Origin: Nevskia soli DSM 19509
GTDB lineage: Bacteria; Pseudomonadota; Gammaproteobacteria; Nevskiales; Nevskiaceae
Length of the DNA stretch: 49,776 nt
Direction: 5' to 3'
NCBI RefSeq assembly: GCF_000711955.1
Contig: NZ_JONR01000026.1
Location: 1 to 49,776, forward strand
Positions 16,817 through 24,849 of this stretch are shown piece after piece. The position numbers and the translations under genes are program-made. Positions within the stretch are counted from its first letter, which is position 1; each line of letters starts with the position of its first letter. The notes under the pieces were generated by a model. The model worked only from the letters and a program-made list of their open reading frames with translations, had not been told where the DNA came from and made no database searches.

Positions 16817-18361
16817 CTATTGCCCCGCCAATCCCGCCGCCTGCACGATGGCGATGAACGGCGTCGGGTAGACACCCAGCAGCAGCATCAGGAAGGCCAG
16901 AGCCAGCAGCATCAGGCCGCCGGTGTTCTGCGCCCAGTCCAGGGGGGCGGAGAACTTGCGCACCCAGGGGGCGCGCAGGTAGAGCTGAGCCATGGCGCGG
17001 AGGTAGTAGAACAGGCCCACGGCGCTGCCGAAGACGACGGTGGCCATCAGCAGCCACAGGCGATGGTCGACGCCGGCGGCGATGACGTAGAACTTGCCGA
17101 TGAAGCCGGCGGTGAGCGGGATGCCGGCCAGCGACAGCAGCGCCACGGTGAGGATGGCGGCGAGGTTGGGGCGGCGCCAGAACAGGCCGCGGTAGTCCCA
17201 CAACGTATCGGCGTCATGGTCGCCGTATGGGCTGGACACCAGGGTCACCACGCCGAAGGCGGCGAGGGTGGTGACGACGTAGGTGAGCAGGTACATGCCG
17301 ACCGCTTCCGTGGCCAGCGCGCCGGTGGCGATGAAGGCCACCAGGATGTAGCCGAAGTGGGCGATGGACGAGTACGCCAGCAGGCGTTTCACGTTGTCCT
17401 GCAGCAGCGCCAGGATGTTGCCGATGACGATGGACAGGATGGCGATGACGGTCAGCACGTTCATCAGCGAGACGTACTGATAGGCCTTGGTCTCGACGAA
17501 GTAGCGCAGCAGCAGCGCCAGCACCGCGGTCTTCGAGGCGGTGGCCAGGTAGGCGGCGACCGGGGCGGGCGCGCCCTCGTAGACGTCCGGGGTCCACAGG
17601 TGGAACGGCGCCAGCGACAGCTTGAAGGCGACGCCCACCAGCAGCAGGCCGGCGCCGACCGTCAGTACCAGCCGGGCGGGACTCATGGCGGCGGCGGAAG
17701 CGGCGCGATGGCCGATCTGCGCGAAGTCGAGGGTGCCGACCTCGGCGAAGATCAGGGCCATGCCGAACAGGATAAAGGCCGAGCCCACCGCCGACAGCAC
17801 CAGGTACTTGATGCTGGCTTCGAGCGAGCGGCGCTCCTTCACCAGGTAGCCGATCATGCCGTAGAGCGGCAGCGACAGCAGTTCCAGGCCGATGAAGAAG
17901 GCGGCGAAGTGGCGGCTGCACACCACCACCAGTCCGCCCAGGGCGGACAGAGCCAGCAGGATGTAGACCTCTTCCTGGTTGCCCTTGTAGCCCTCCATGT
18001 AGGCATAGGTGAGGGTGGCCGTGGCCAGGCCGGCGGCGAGCACCAGGCCCATGTAGAAGGCGGCGTAGCTGTCGATCACCAGCAGCGGCGTGACCAGCTG
18101 CGGCAGCGGCGGGTGCCCGAAGAAATCCAGCATCTTCAGGATCGGCGCCTGCAGGAATCCGGGCAGCTGATCGGCCAGTTGCGGCAGCACCAGGTAAGTA
18201 GCGGAGATCAGGGCCAGGTTCAGGCCCACCGCGACCACCGTGGCGTTCCACCAGTGATGGCGGCGGAAGGCGATGGCGACCATCACCCACATGATGGTGG
18301 CGCTGACGATCAGGATCGGCGCGAGCGCCAGCCACTGATTGGCATTGAGGGCGAAATTCAT
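16817..18361 (-). CDS. nuoN: NADH-quinone oxidoreductase subunit N
   Basis: Antiporter-like, proton-pumping membrane subunit of complex I. 514 residues of continuous transmembrane helices. Family landmarks: FFIGLELLSLPLYGMIGYLV, AFKLSLAPFHLWTPDVYEGAPAPVAAYL with the mid-membrane Lys, and LLAYSSIAHFGYIL. Its ATG overlaps the nuoM stop (ATGA), so translation is coupled. Last nuo gene. Confidence 0.97.
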   Translation of the reverse strand: MNFALNANQWLALAPILIVSATIMWVMVAIAFRRHHWWNATVVAVGLNLALISATYLVLPQLADQLPGFLQAPILKMLDFFGHPPLPQLVTPLLVIDSYAAFYMGLVLAAGLATATLTYAYMEGYKGNQEEVYILLALSALGGLVVVCSRHFAAFFIGLELLSLPLYGMIGYLVKERRSLEASIKYLVLSAVGSAFILFGMALIFAEVGTLDFAQIGHRAASAAAMSPARLVLTVGAGLLLVGVAFKLSLAPFHLWTPDVYEGAPAPVAAYLATASKTAVLALLLRYFVETKAYQYVSLMNVLTVIAILSIVIGNILALLQDNVKRLLAYSSIAHFGYILVAFIATGALATEAVGMYLLTYVVTTLAAFGVVTLVSSPYGDHDADTLWDYRGLFWRRPNLAAILTVALLSLAGIPLTAGFIGKFYVIAAGVDHRLWLLMATVVFGSAVGLFYYLRAMAQLYLRAPWVRKFSAPLDWAQNTGGLMLLALAFLMLLLGVYPTPFIAIVQAAGLAGQ

Positions 18362-19905
18362 GGTGCGCCCCCGGCCTGGGCCGCGGCCAGCGTGGCCTGG
18401 GCTGCCTGGTAGAGGTGCTGCACCGCCTGCATCGGCGCCTTGGACAGCTCGAACACCGGTTGCGGATAAAGGCCGAAAAACACCAGCAGGGCCATCAGGG
18501 TCAACATGGTGGCGATTTCACGGCTGTTGAGGTCACCGAGCTTGTTCTTGTCGCCGCCCTGCACCGGGCCGTAGAACGCGCGCTGCACGAACATCAGCGA
18601 GTACACCGCGGCCAGGATCAGGCCGGTGGAGGCGATGACCGTCACGAACCTGTCCACCGGCCAGGTGCCGAGCAAGATCAGGAATTCACCGACAAAGTTG
18701 GCGAGGCCGGGCAGGCCCAGGCTGGCGGCGGCGAAGAACAGGGCGATCGGCGGCAGGAACGGGAAGCGCGACCACAGGCCGCCCATCAGTCTCAAGTCAC
18801 GTGTATGCAGCCGTTCGTACATTTCGCCGCAGAGGATGAACAGGCCGCCGGCGGAGATGCCGTGCGCCAGCATGTTGATCACCGCACCCTGCAGGGCCTG
18901 CTCGGTGCCGGCATAGATGCCGATCAGCACGAAGCCCATGTGGCTGATGCTGGTGTAGGCGACCAGGCGCTTGACGTCGTTCTGGGCGAAGGCCAGCCAG
19001 GCGCCATAGACGATGCCGAGCACGCCCAGCCACATCGCGACCGGGGCGAACTGCGCCGAGGCATGCGGGAACAGCGGCAGAGCGAAGCGCAGCAGGCCGT
19101 AGGCGGCGGTCTTCAGCAGGATGCCGGCCAGGTCCACCGAGCCGGCGGTGGGCGCCTGCGAGTGCGCGTCGGGCAGCCAGTTGTGCAACGGCACCACCGG
19201 CAGCTTCACCGCGAAGGCGATGAAGAAGCCCAGCATCAGCCACCATTCCACCGTTGCGCTCATCGGCGTGTTGAGCAGCGCCGGGTAGTCGAAGGTGAAG
19301 ACACCGGTGCTGTTGTGGTGCACGAACACCAGGCCCAGGATGGCCAGCAGCATCAGCAGGCCGCTGGCCTGGGTGTAGATGAAGAACTTGGTCGCCGCGT
19401 AGACGCGTCCCTTGCCGCCGGGGGCGTTATGGCCCCACAGCGCGATCAGGAAGTACATCGGCACCAGCATCATTTCCCAGAAGAAGAAGAACAGGAACAG
19501 GTCCATGGCGAGGAACACGCCGATGACGCCGCCCAGGTTCCACAGCAGGTTCAGATGGAAGAAGCCGACGTTGCGCTGCACCTCGCGCCAGGAGCAGGCG
19601 ATGGCCATGATGCCGAGCAGGCCGGTCAGGCCCACCAGGATCAGGGACAGGCCGTCCAGCGCCAGGTGGAAGCTGATGCCGAAGCGCGGAATCCACGGCA
19701 CCTGGAATTCCTGCATCCACTGGTGCTTGTCGCCGAGCAGGGTCAGCGAATAGTCGCCGACCAGCCACAGGTGCGCGGCCAGGCCCAGCACGGCGAACAT
19801 GGTGCCCAGCGCCACCCAGCGCGGGAAGCCGCGCCCGAAGCGCTCGATCTGCCAGCAGAGGAAACCGCCGATGAAGGGCAGTACGAACAGCCAGACTAGG
19901 ATCAT
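18358..19905 (-). CDS. nuoM: NADH-quinone oxidoreductase subunit M
   Basis: Second antiporter-like proton channel of complex I, 515 residues. Glu144 lies in FFFFFWEMMLVPMYFL at the same number as the essential Glu of E. coli NuoM. The Lys of FAVKLPVVPLHNWLPDAHS and the broken-helix region near LVAYTSISHMGFVL are present. The ATG at 19905 overlaps the nuoL stop. Longer in-frame starts reach back into nuoL and are not used. Confidence 0.97.
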   Translation of the reverse strand: MILVWLFVLPFIGGFLCWQIERFGRGFPRWVALGTMFAVLGLAAHLWLVGDYSLTLLGDKHQWMQEFQVPWIPRFGISFHLALDGLSLILVGLTGLLGIMAIACSWREVQRNVGFFHLNLLWNLGGVIGVFLAMDLFLFFFFWEMMLVPMYFLIALWGHNAPGGKGRVYAATKFFIYTQASGLLMLLAILGLVFVHHNSTGVFTFDYPALLNTPMSATVEWWLMLGFFIAFAVKLPVVPLHNWLPDAHSQAPTAGSVDLAGILLKTAAYGLLRFALPLFPHASAQFAPVAMWLGVLGIVYGAWLAFAQNDVKRLVAYTSISHMGFVLIGIYAGTEQALQGAVINMLAHGISAGGLFILCGEMYERLHTRDLRLMGGLWSRFPFLPPIALFFAAASLGLPGLANFVGEFLILLGTWPVDRFVTVIASTGLILAAVYSLMFVQRAFYGPVQGGDKNKLGDLNSREIATMLTLMALLVFFGLYPQPVFELSKAPMQAVQHLYQAAQATLAAAQAGGAP

Positions 19906-21752
19906 TGGTAGACCACCACCGCGGCGATAATGAGTACGGCGCCGAATGCCACGCTGGCGGTGTACCAGCGCAGGCGTCCGCTCTGGCTGAGCGCCGTCGC
20001 CTTGTTGAACGAAACCAGCACCACCGGAATGCAGCCGATGATCTGGTCGAATACATCCTTGCTGTTGATGCGCACCAGCCACAGGAAGGGCTTCACGAAC
20101 AGGCGGTCATAGAGCCAGTCGAAGCCGAAGGCGCTGTACCAGTAACGGCTCAGCAGCTTGGCCAGGCCGGTGCCTTCCAGCCATTGCAGCAGGCGCGGCT
20201 GGCCGAAGAAACGCCAGCCGGCGATGGCGATGCCGCATATGGCAACGAAGCCGGACAGGGCTTCCACCAGGTGCTGTTCCGAGCCGCCTTCTTCCGCGGG
20301 GTTGGCCGGCAGCACATTGGCCAGGGGCGGATGGATCATGCCGCCGACGAAGGTCGACAGCACCAGCAGCACGCTCAGCGGCAGCCAGTAGGACACGCCG
20401 TGGCCGGCATGGGCGTCGGTCTTGGCCTCGCCGAAGAACACCGTGAAGATCAGGCGGAAGGTGTAGAGCGAGGTGAGGAAGGCGCCGAGCAGGCCGGCCC
20501 AGAACAGGCCGATATGGCCGCCGGCATAAGCCTGCCACAGGATCTCGTCCTTGCTGAAGAAGCCGGCGGTGAGGTAGGGCACCGCGGCCAGGGCCGAGCC
20601 GCCGACCACGAAGCTCCAGAACGCCAGCGGGATCTTCTTGCGCAGGCCGCCCATCTTGCGGATGTCCTGCTCGTGGTGGCAGGCCAGGATCACCGCGCCG
20701 GAGGCGAGGAACAGCAGCGCCTTGAAGAAGGCATGCGTCATCAGGTGGAATACCGCGGCCGACCACGCGCCGGCACCCAGCGCCAGGAACATGTAGCCGA
20801 TCTGGCTCATGGTGGAGTAGGCCAGCACGCGCTTGATATCGGTCTGCACCAGGGCGGTGAAGCCCGCCAGCAGCAGCGTCACCGCGCCGACCAGGCCGAC
20901 CATCTCCTGCGCGAACGGCGCCAGCTCGAACAGGGTATGGGTGCGGGCGATGAGATACACGCCCGCGGTCACCATTGTGGCGGCGTGGATCAGCGCGGAG
21001 ACCGGGGTGGGGCCGGCCATCGCATCCGGCAGCCACGTCTGCAGCGGCAGCTGCGCCGACTTGCCGACCGCGCCGCCGAGCAGCAGCAGGGCGATGGCGG
21101 TGACAGTGAGGCTGCCCGGGTGGAAGGCCTGCGGCGCGAGCTGGAGGATCTCCTGGATGTTGAGCGTGCCCAGCGTCTGGAACAACAGGAACAGGCCGAT
21201 GGCCATGAAGGTGTCGCCGACGCGGGTGACGATGAACGCCTTGCGCGCCGCCGCGCCGTTGGCCGGATCCTGGTACCAGAAGCCGATCAGCAGGTAGGAG
21301 CACAGGCCCACGCCTTCCCAGCCGAAGTACAGGAACAGCAGGTTGTCGCCCAGTACCAGGAACAGCATGCTGGCGACGAACAGGTTCATGTAGGAGAAGA
21401 AGCGGCCGTAACCCTCGTCGCGGCGCATGTACCAGGAGGCGAACAGGTGGATCAGGAAGCCCACCCCGGTGATCACGCCCATCATGGTCAGCGACAGCCC
21501 GTCCAGGCGCAGCGCGAACTGCGGTGCGAAGCCGCCGACCTGCATCCAGGTCCACAGCGGTTCGACGTAGGCGCCGTCGGCTGGAGGATGCTGCAGGAAC
21601 TGCGCGCCGACGATGGCGGCGACCAGTGCCGACAGGCCGATGGAGCCGACGCCGATCACGGCGGCGAGCTTCTCCGGAATCTTGCCGCGGCCGAAGGCCA
21701 GGATCAGGAAGCCGAGCAGGGGAAACAGGAAAACCAGGAACAGGATATTCAT
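19902..21752 (-). CDS. nuoL: NADH-quinone oxidoreductase subunit L
   Basis: Distal antiporter-like subunit with the long lateral helix, 616 residues (E. coli 613). Key residues are in place: Glu146 in LYFGWEGVGLCSYLLIGFW, Lys231 in GAVGKSAQLPLQTWLPDAM, and HAATMV and SQIGYMFLALG downstream. The C-terminal 90 residues form the lateral helix and its anchor (LVRINSKDVFDQIIG). Starts 7 bp after the nuoK stop. Confidence 0.98.
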   Translation of the reverse strand: MNILFLVFLFPLLGFLILAFGRGKIPEKLAAVIGVGSIGLSALVAAIVGAQFLQHPPADGAYVEPLWTWMQVGGFAPQFALRLDGLSLTMMGVITGVGFLIHLFASWYMRRDEGYGRFFSYMNLFVASMLFLVLGDNLLFLYFGWEGVGLCSYLLIGFWYQDPANGAAARKAFIVTRVGDTFMAIGLFLLFQTLGTLNIQEILQLAPQAFHPGSLTVTAIALLLLGGAVGKSAQLPLQTWLPDAMAGPTPVSALIHAATMVTAGVYLIARTHTLFELAPFAQEMVGLVGAVTLLLAGFTALVQTDIKRVLAYSTMSQIGYMFLALGAGAWSAAVFHLMTHAFFKALLFLASGAVILACHHEQDIRKMGGLRKKIPLAFWSFVVGGSALAAVPYLTAGFFSKDEILWQAYAGGHIGLFWAGLLGAFLTSLYTFRLIFTVFFGEAKTDAHAGHGVSYWLPLSVLLVLSTFVGGMIHPPLANVLPANPAEEGGSEQHLVEALSGFVAICGIAIAGWRFFGQPRLLQWLEGTGLAKLLSRYWYSAFGFDWLYDRLFVKPFLWLVRINSKDVFDQIIGCIPVVLVSFNKATALSQSGRLRWYTASVAFGAVLIIAAVVVYQ

Positions 21753-21759
21753 GATCGGG

Positions 21760-22077
21760 TCAGCCCTTCATCTCGCTGGCCGCATCCGTATCCAGCGTGT
21801 TGAAGCGCCGGTAGATCTGCAGCACCAGGGCCAGTCCGACACTGGCTTCGGCCGCCGCCAGGGTCAGGATGAGGATAAACATGATCTGTCCGTCGGCTGC
21901 GCCCCAGCGACTGCCGGCGGCGACGAAAGCCAGGGCCGCGCCGTTCATCATCACCTCGATGGACATCAGCACGAACAGGATATTGCGGCGCAGCAGGATG
22001 CCCAGCAGCCCCAGTGAAAACAGGATGCCGGACAGGATCAGCGCGTGCTCCAGCGGTATGGCGCTCACTCCGTTCAT
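21760..22077 (-). CDS. nuoK: NADH-quinone oxidoreductase subunit K
   Basis: Small three-helix subunit (105 residues) lining the proton path next to NuoN. The two conserved membrane glutamates are seen in VLMSIEVMMNGAALAFV and LILTLAAAEASVGLAL. It is separated from nuoJ by 86 bp (22078-22163), more than between most nuo genes. That gap holds a GC-rich stretch that resembles a truncated REP-type repeat but no gene. Confidence 0.97.
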   Translation of the reverse strand: MNGVSAIPLEHALILSGILFSLGLLGILLRRNILFVLMSIEVMMNGAALAFVAAGSRWGAADGQIMFILILTLAAAEASVGLALVLQIYRRFNTLDTDAASEMKG

Positions 22078-22163
22078 CTTCGTAAGTTCGTTCTGTCCTT
22101 ATCTGTACCGCCCCGCCGCCAGGGCAGGGGAGAGCTTGCAGCTTTTGTTGTCCGTTACTACGT

Positions 22164-22661
22164 TCAGTCTTCGTGCCGGCCAAGATGGAAGGCGGCGACC
22201 AATGCCGCCAGCAGCAGCATCGATGCCAGTTCCACCGCCAGCAGGTACGGCCCGAACAGCGCCATGCCGACTTCGCGCGCGCCGATGGTGCCGTAGCCGA
22301 CCATGTGCTTGTCGCCACCGATCGGATGCAGCACCCGCACCAGTTCGAACAGCAGCACCAGCGACAGCGCGCTGGGGCCGATCCAGGCCTGCCAGCGCAG
22401 CCAGCGCTTTTCCTGCTCGATGGTGGCGCGGCCCAGGTTGAGCATCATCACCACGAAGACGAACAGCACCATGATGGCGCCGGCATAGACGATGATTTCG
22501 AGGATGCCCGCGAACGGCGCACCGATGGAGAAGAACACCATCGCCACCGCCAGCAGGGACACGATCAGGTACAGCAGCGCGTGCACCGGGTTGGGGTTGG
22601 TCACCGACATCATCGTGGAGATCACGGCGACTGCGGCTGCTAGATAAAACGCGATTTCCAT
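22164..22661 (-). CDS. nuoJ: NADH-quinone oxidoreductase subunit J
   Basis: Membrane subunit of 165 residues with five helices. Helix 3 with its conserved pi-bulge is in FAGILEIIVYAGAIMVLFVFVVMMLNL, the hinge of the coupling pathway. The ATG at 22661 sits 10 bp after the inverted heptamer repeats that bound the inserted four-helix-bundle gene. No good Shine-Dalgarno remains, so the insertion may have changed its translation signal. Confidence 0.97.
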   Translation of the reverse strand: MEIAFYLAAAVAVISTMMSVTNPNPVHALLYLIVSLLAVAMVFFSIGAPFAGILEIIVYAGAIMVLFVFVVMMLNLGRATIEQEKRWLRWQAWIGPSALSLVLLFELVRVLHPIGGDKHMVGYGTIGAREVGMALFGPYLLAVELASMLLLAALVAAFHLGRHED

Positions 22662-22668
22662 AACGGCC

Positions 22669-22699
22669 AGTGGTCAGTGGTTAGTGATTAGTGACTAGT
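22669..22699. repeat. Inverted heptamer repeat, nuoJ side of the cassette
   Basis: 31 nt of tandem 7-bp units (AGTGGTC, AGTGGTT, AGTGATT, AGTGACT). It is the inverted partner of 23083-23113: 24 of 31 positions match without gaps. Confidence 0.8.
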
Positions 22700-22711
22700 T
22701 AAAGACGTTGT

Positions 22712-23065
22712 TTATTTGAGCGCAACAAGAAGTCCATTCAACAGGCGGCCGACTTCATCACCTGACGCCATCAGGTCGCCTGCTACTTCATTGTCCAGAT
22801 AACCAAAAGAAATCGCCAAATGCATTTGCGTCTCCAACTCGTACAACGAACCTCTTGCATGCCCTAGAAACTGCTTGAATTCACCTTTACTCAAGCGGCC
22901 TTGCCCTTCAGCTATGTTACTCGGCACAGATATCGCAGCTCTCCGCATCTGTGCCGTCAATCCAAATCGCTCTTCACCCGGAAATCCTTGACTCACACGA
23001 TAGACATCTTTTGCAAGCTGTATCGCCTTTTGCCAAACCACCAAGTCCGTATAGCTCTTGATCAT
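22712..23065 (-). CDS. Four-helix-bundle protein of the 23S-IVS (S23/IVP) family, inserted in the nuo operon
   Basis: 117 residues. The family signature is clear: DLVVWQKAIQLAKDVYRVSQGFP, RRAAISVPSNIAEGQGR and LYELETQMHLAISFGYLD, matching the proteins encoded by 23S rRNA intervening sequences and their free-standing relatives, with some likeness to the Avd protein of diversity-generating retroelements. Molecular function is unknown. GGAAGG lies just before the ATG at 23065. The gene is visibly richer in A and T than its nuo neighbours, is framed by inverted heptamer repeats, and lies in the nuo direction between nuoI and nuoJ, where most bacteria have nothing. It looks like an acquired cassette. 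Confidence 0.88.
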   Translation of the reverse strand: MIKSYTDLVVWQKAIQLAKDVYRVSQGFPGEERFGLTAQMRRAAISVPSNIAEGQGRLSKGEFKQFLGHARGSLYELETQMHLAISFGYLDNEVAGDLMASGDEVGRLLNGLLVALK

Positions 23066-23082
23066 CCTTCCGGCCAGTTTTT

Positions 23083-23113
23083 ACTGACCACTAATCACTA
23101 GTCACTAGCCACT
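23083..23113. repeat. Inverted heptamer repeat, nuoI side of the cassette
   Basis: The partner of 22669-22699. Read on the minus strand it is AGTGGCT, AGTGACT, AGTGATT, AGTGGTC. It begins 6 bp past the nuoI stop and ends 17 bp before the four-helix-bundle ATG. In a nuo transcript the two repeats could pair around the inserted gene. Confidence 0.8.
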
Positions 23114-23119
23114 CAATCT

Positions 23120-23677
23120 TCACGGCAGGAGCGACTTGACGTCGACCGGCTTGGCCTCGTTCTTCGCCGCGCCCTTGGGCTTGCCGGCGATGCTGAGGCC
23201 GGCGATGCGGTAGAAGTTGTAGTCGGGGTACTTGCCGGTGCCGCTGATCAGCAGGTGCTCCTTCTCGTACACCAGGTCCTGGCGGCGATACTCGCCCAGC
23301 TCGAAGTCCGGCGTCAGCTGGATCGCGTTGGTCGGGCAGGCTTCCTCGCACAGGCCGCAGAAGATGCAGCGCGAGAAGTTGATGCGGAAGAATTCCGGGT
23401 ACCAGCGGCCGTCATCCTGCTCGGCCTTCTGCAGCGAGATGCAGCCCACCGGGCAGGCGGCGGCGCAGAGGTTGCAGGCGACGCAGCGCTCCTCGCCGTC
23501 CGGATCGCGGGTCAGCACGATGCGGCCGCGGTAGCGCGGCGGCACATAGGGCTTCACTTCCGGATACTGGATGGTGTCGCGCTTGCGGAAGGTGTGGCTG
23601 GCCACCATCACCATGCTGCGCAGGTTGGTGTAGATGCCGATGAAGATGGCGACGAGTTTGGCGAAAAAGTCTTTCAT
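23120..23677 (-). CDS. nuoI: NADH-quinone oxidoreductase subunit I
   Basis: Carries iron-sulfur clusters N6a and N6b between the hydrophilic arm and the quinone site. 185 residues with two CxxCxxCxxxCP motifs (ERCVACNLCAAACPVG and SRCIFCGLCEEACPTN). An amphipathic N-terminal helix sits on the membrane. It starts 10 bp after nuoH. The C-terminal tail (KPKGAAKNEAKP) is a lysine-rich extension. Its stop is the last base group before the inserted cassette. Confidence 0.98.
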   Translation of the reverse strand: MKDFFAKLVAIFIGIYTNLRSMVMVASHTFRKRDTIQYPEVKPYVPPRYRGRIVLTRDPDGEERCVACNLCAAACPVGCISLQKAEQDDGRWYPEFFRINFSRCIFCGLCEEACPTNAIQLTPDFELGEYRRQDLVYEKEHLLISGTGKYPDYNFYRIAGLSIAGKPKGAAKNEAKPVDVKSLLP

Positions 23678-23687
23678 TGGCGGTCTT

Positions 23688-24698
23688 CTAGCCTCCCTGG
23701 TTGGCGAGGATCACGGCGCCGGTGACCAGCATGTTGACCAGGGCCAGCGGCAGGCAGAACTTCCAGCCGCCCGCCATCACCTGATCATAGCGAGGCCGCG
23801 GCAGCGCGCCGCGCAGCAGGATGAAGAGCATGATGAAGATGAAGGTCTTGATGAAGAAATAGATGAAGCCCAGCCAGGCGTGGCTCTCGGCGCCGGGGCC
23901 GTGCCAGCCGCCGAAATACAGCGTGGTCAGCAGGCCCGACACCACCACCACGCCGACATACTCGGCGACGAAGAACATGCCGAACTTCATGCCGGAATAT
24001 TCGGTGTGGTAGCCGGCGGCCAGTTCCTGCTCGGCCTCGGGCAGGTCGAAGGGATGGCGGTGCGTGGTGGCCACGGCTGCCAGCGCGAAGGTGCAGAAGC
24101 CGAAGAACTGGGTGAGGATGAACCAGTGGTGCGCGCCCTGGTAGGCGATGATGTCGTTGACGGCGAACGAGCCGGTCTCCATCACCACGCCCATCAGCGC
24201 CACGCCCATGAACACCTCGTAGCTGAGCATCTGCGCCGCCGAGCGCAAGCCGCCGAGCAGGGCGTACTTGCTGTTGCTGGACCAGCCGCCGAGCATCACC
24301 GCGTAGACGGCAAGGCCGGCCAGGGCGAAGAACAGCAGCACGCCGATGTTGAGGTCGCCGGCCACGTTCCAGCCCGGCGCCACCGGCACCAGCACGAAAG
24401 CCATCATCATGGTGGTCATCGCCACCAGTGGCGCGATCAGGAAGGCCGGCTTGTCGACGAAGGGCGGCATCCAGTCTTCCTTGAAGAAGATCTTGATCAT
24501 GTCCGCCACCACCTGCCCCAGGCCGAACGGTCCGACGCGGTTGGGGCCATAACGGTCCTGCCACACGCCGAGCAGGCGGCGTTCCACCCAGATCAGCATG
24601 GCGGCGACGATGACCGAGCCGAACAGCAGAACCAGCGCCTTGAGGCTGGCGATGATGGCGTCGACCACTTCAGGGTGGTTGGAGAACCAAGTGATCAT
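23688..24698 (-). CDS. nuoH: NADH-quinone oxidoreductase subunit H
   Basis: Membrane subunit that forms the quinone chamber with NuoB and NuoCD. 336 residues from the ATG at 24698 (E. coli 325). Landmarks: ERRLLGVWQDRYGPNRVGPFGL, and the charged loop HRHPFDLPEAEQELAAGYHTEY with the conserved glutamates. The frame stays open upstream to an ATG at 24860 that overlaps the nuoG end. The intervening 54 codons are a dispersed repeat also found before dnaX, so I take 24698 as the real start although it has no Shine-Dalgarno. Confidence 0.95.
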   Translation of the reverse strand: MITWFSNHPEVVDAIIASLKALVLLFGSVIVAAMLIWVERRLLGVWQDRYGPNRVGPFGLGQVVADMIKIFFKEDWMPPFVDKPAFLIAPLVAMTTMMMAFVLVPVAPGWNVAGDLNIGVLLFFALAGLAVYAVMLGGWSSNSKYALLGGLRSAAQMLSYEVFMGVALMGVVMETGSFAVNDIIAYQGAHHWFILTQFFGFCTFALAAVATTHRHPFDLPEAEQELAAGYHTEYSGMKFGMFFVAEYVGVVVVSGLLTTLYFGGWHGPGAESHAWLGFIYFFIKTFIFIMLFILLRGALPRPRYDQVMAGGWKFCLPLALVNMLVTGAVILANQGG

Positions 24699-24773
24699 AG
24701 CGGCGCGAGCAGCGTGGAGGGGCCCCGTGCGGAGCATGGGGATCCCAGCGTCGCGAGTCGGCGCAGGCATGAG
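24695..24773 (-). repeat. Dispersed repeat ending on the nuoH start codon (copy 1)
   Basis: Two blocks match the region before dnaX: 24738-24773 (34 of 36 bases) and 24695-24729 (34 of 35 bases, including the ATG and the base after it). They are 8 nt apart here and 47 nt apart at dnaX. In the nuoH frame it reads PAPTRDAGIPMLRTGPLHAARAAM with no stop. The rest of the 151-bp nuoG-nuoH gap contains a CGCGGGATCGCG-like palindrome and nothing else I can name. Confidence 0.75.
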
Positions 24774-24849
24774 ACCTGCGCACTCGGGAGCGCGGGATCG
24801 CGAAGGCGGGAAAGCGATCCGCCCTGTTCGGAGGCTGTCATTGACGGTC

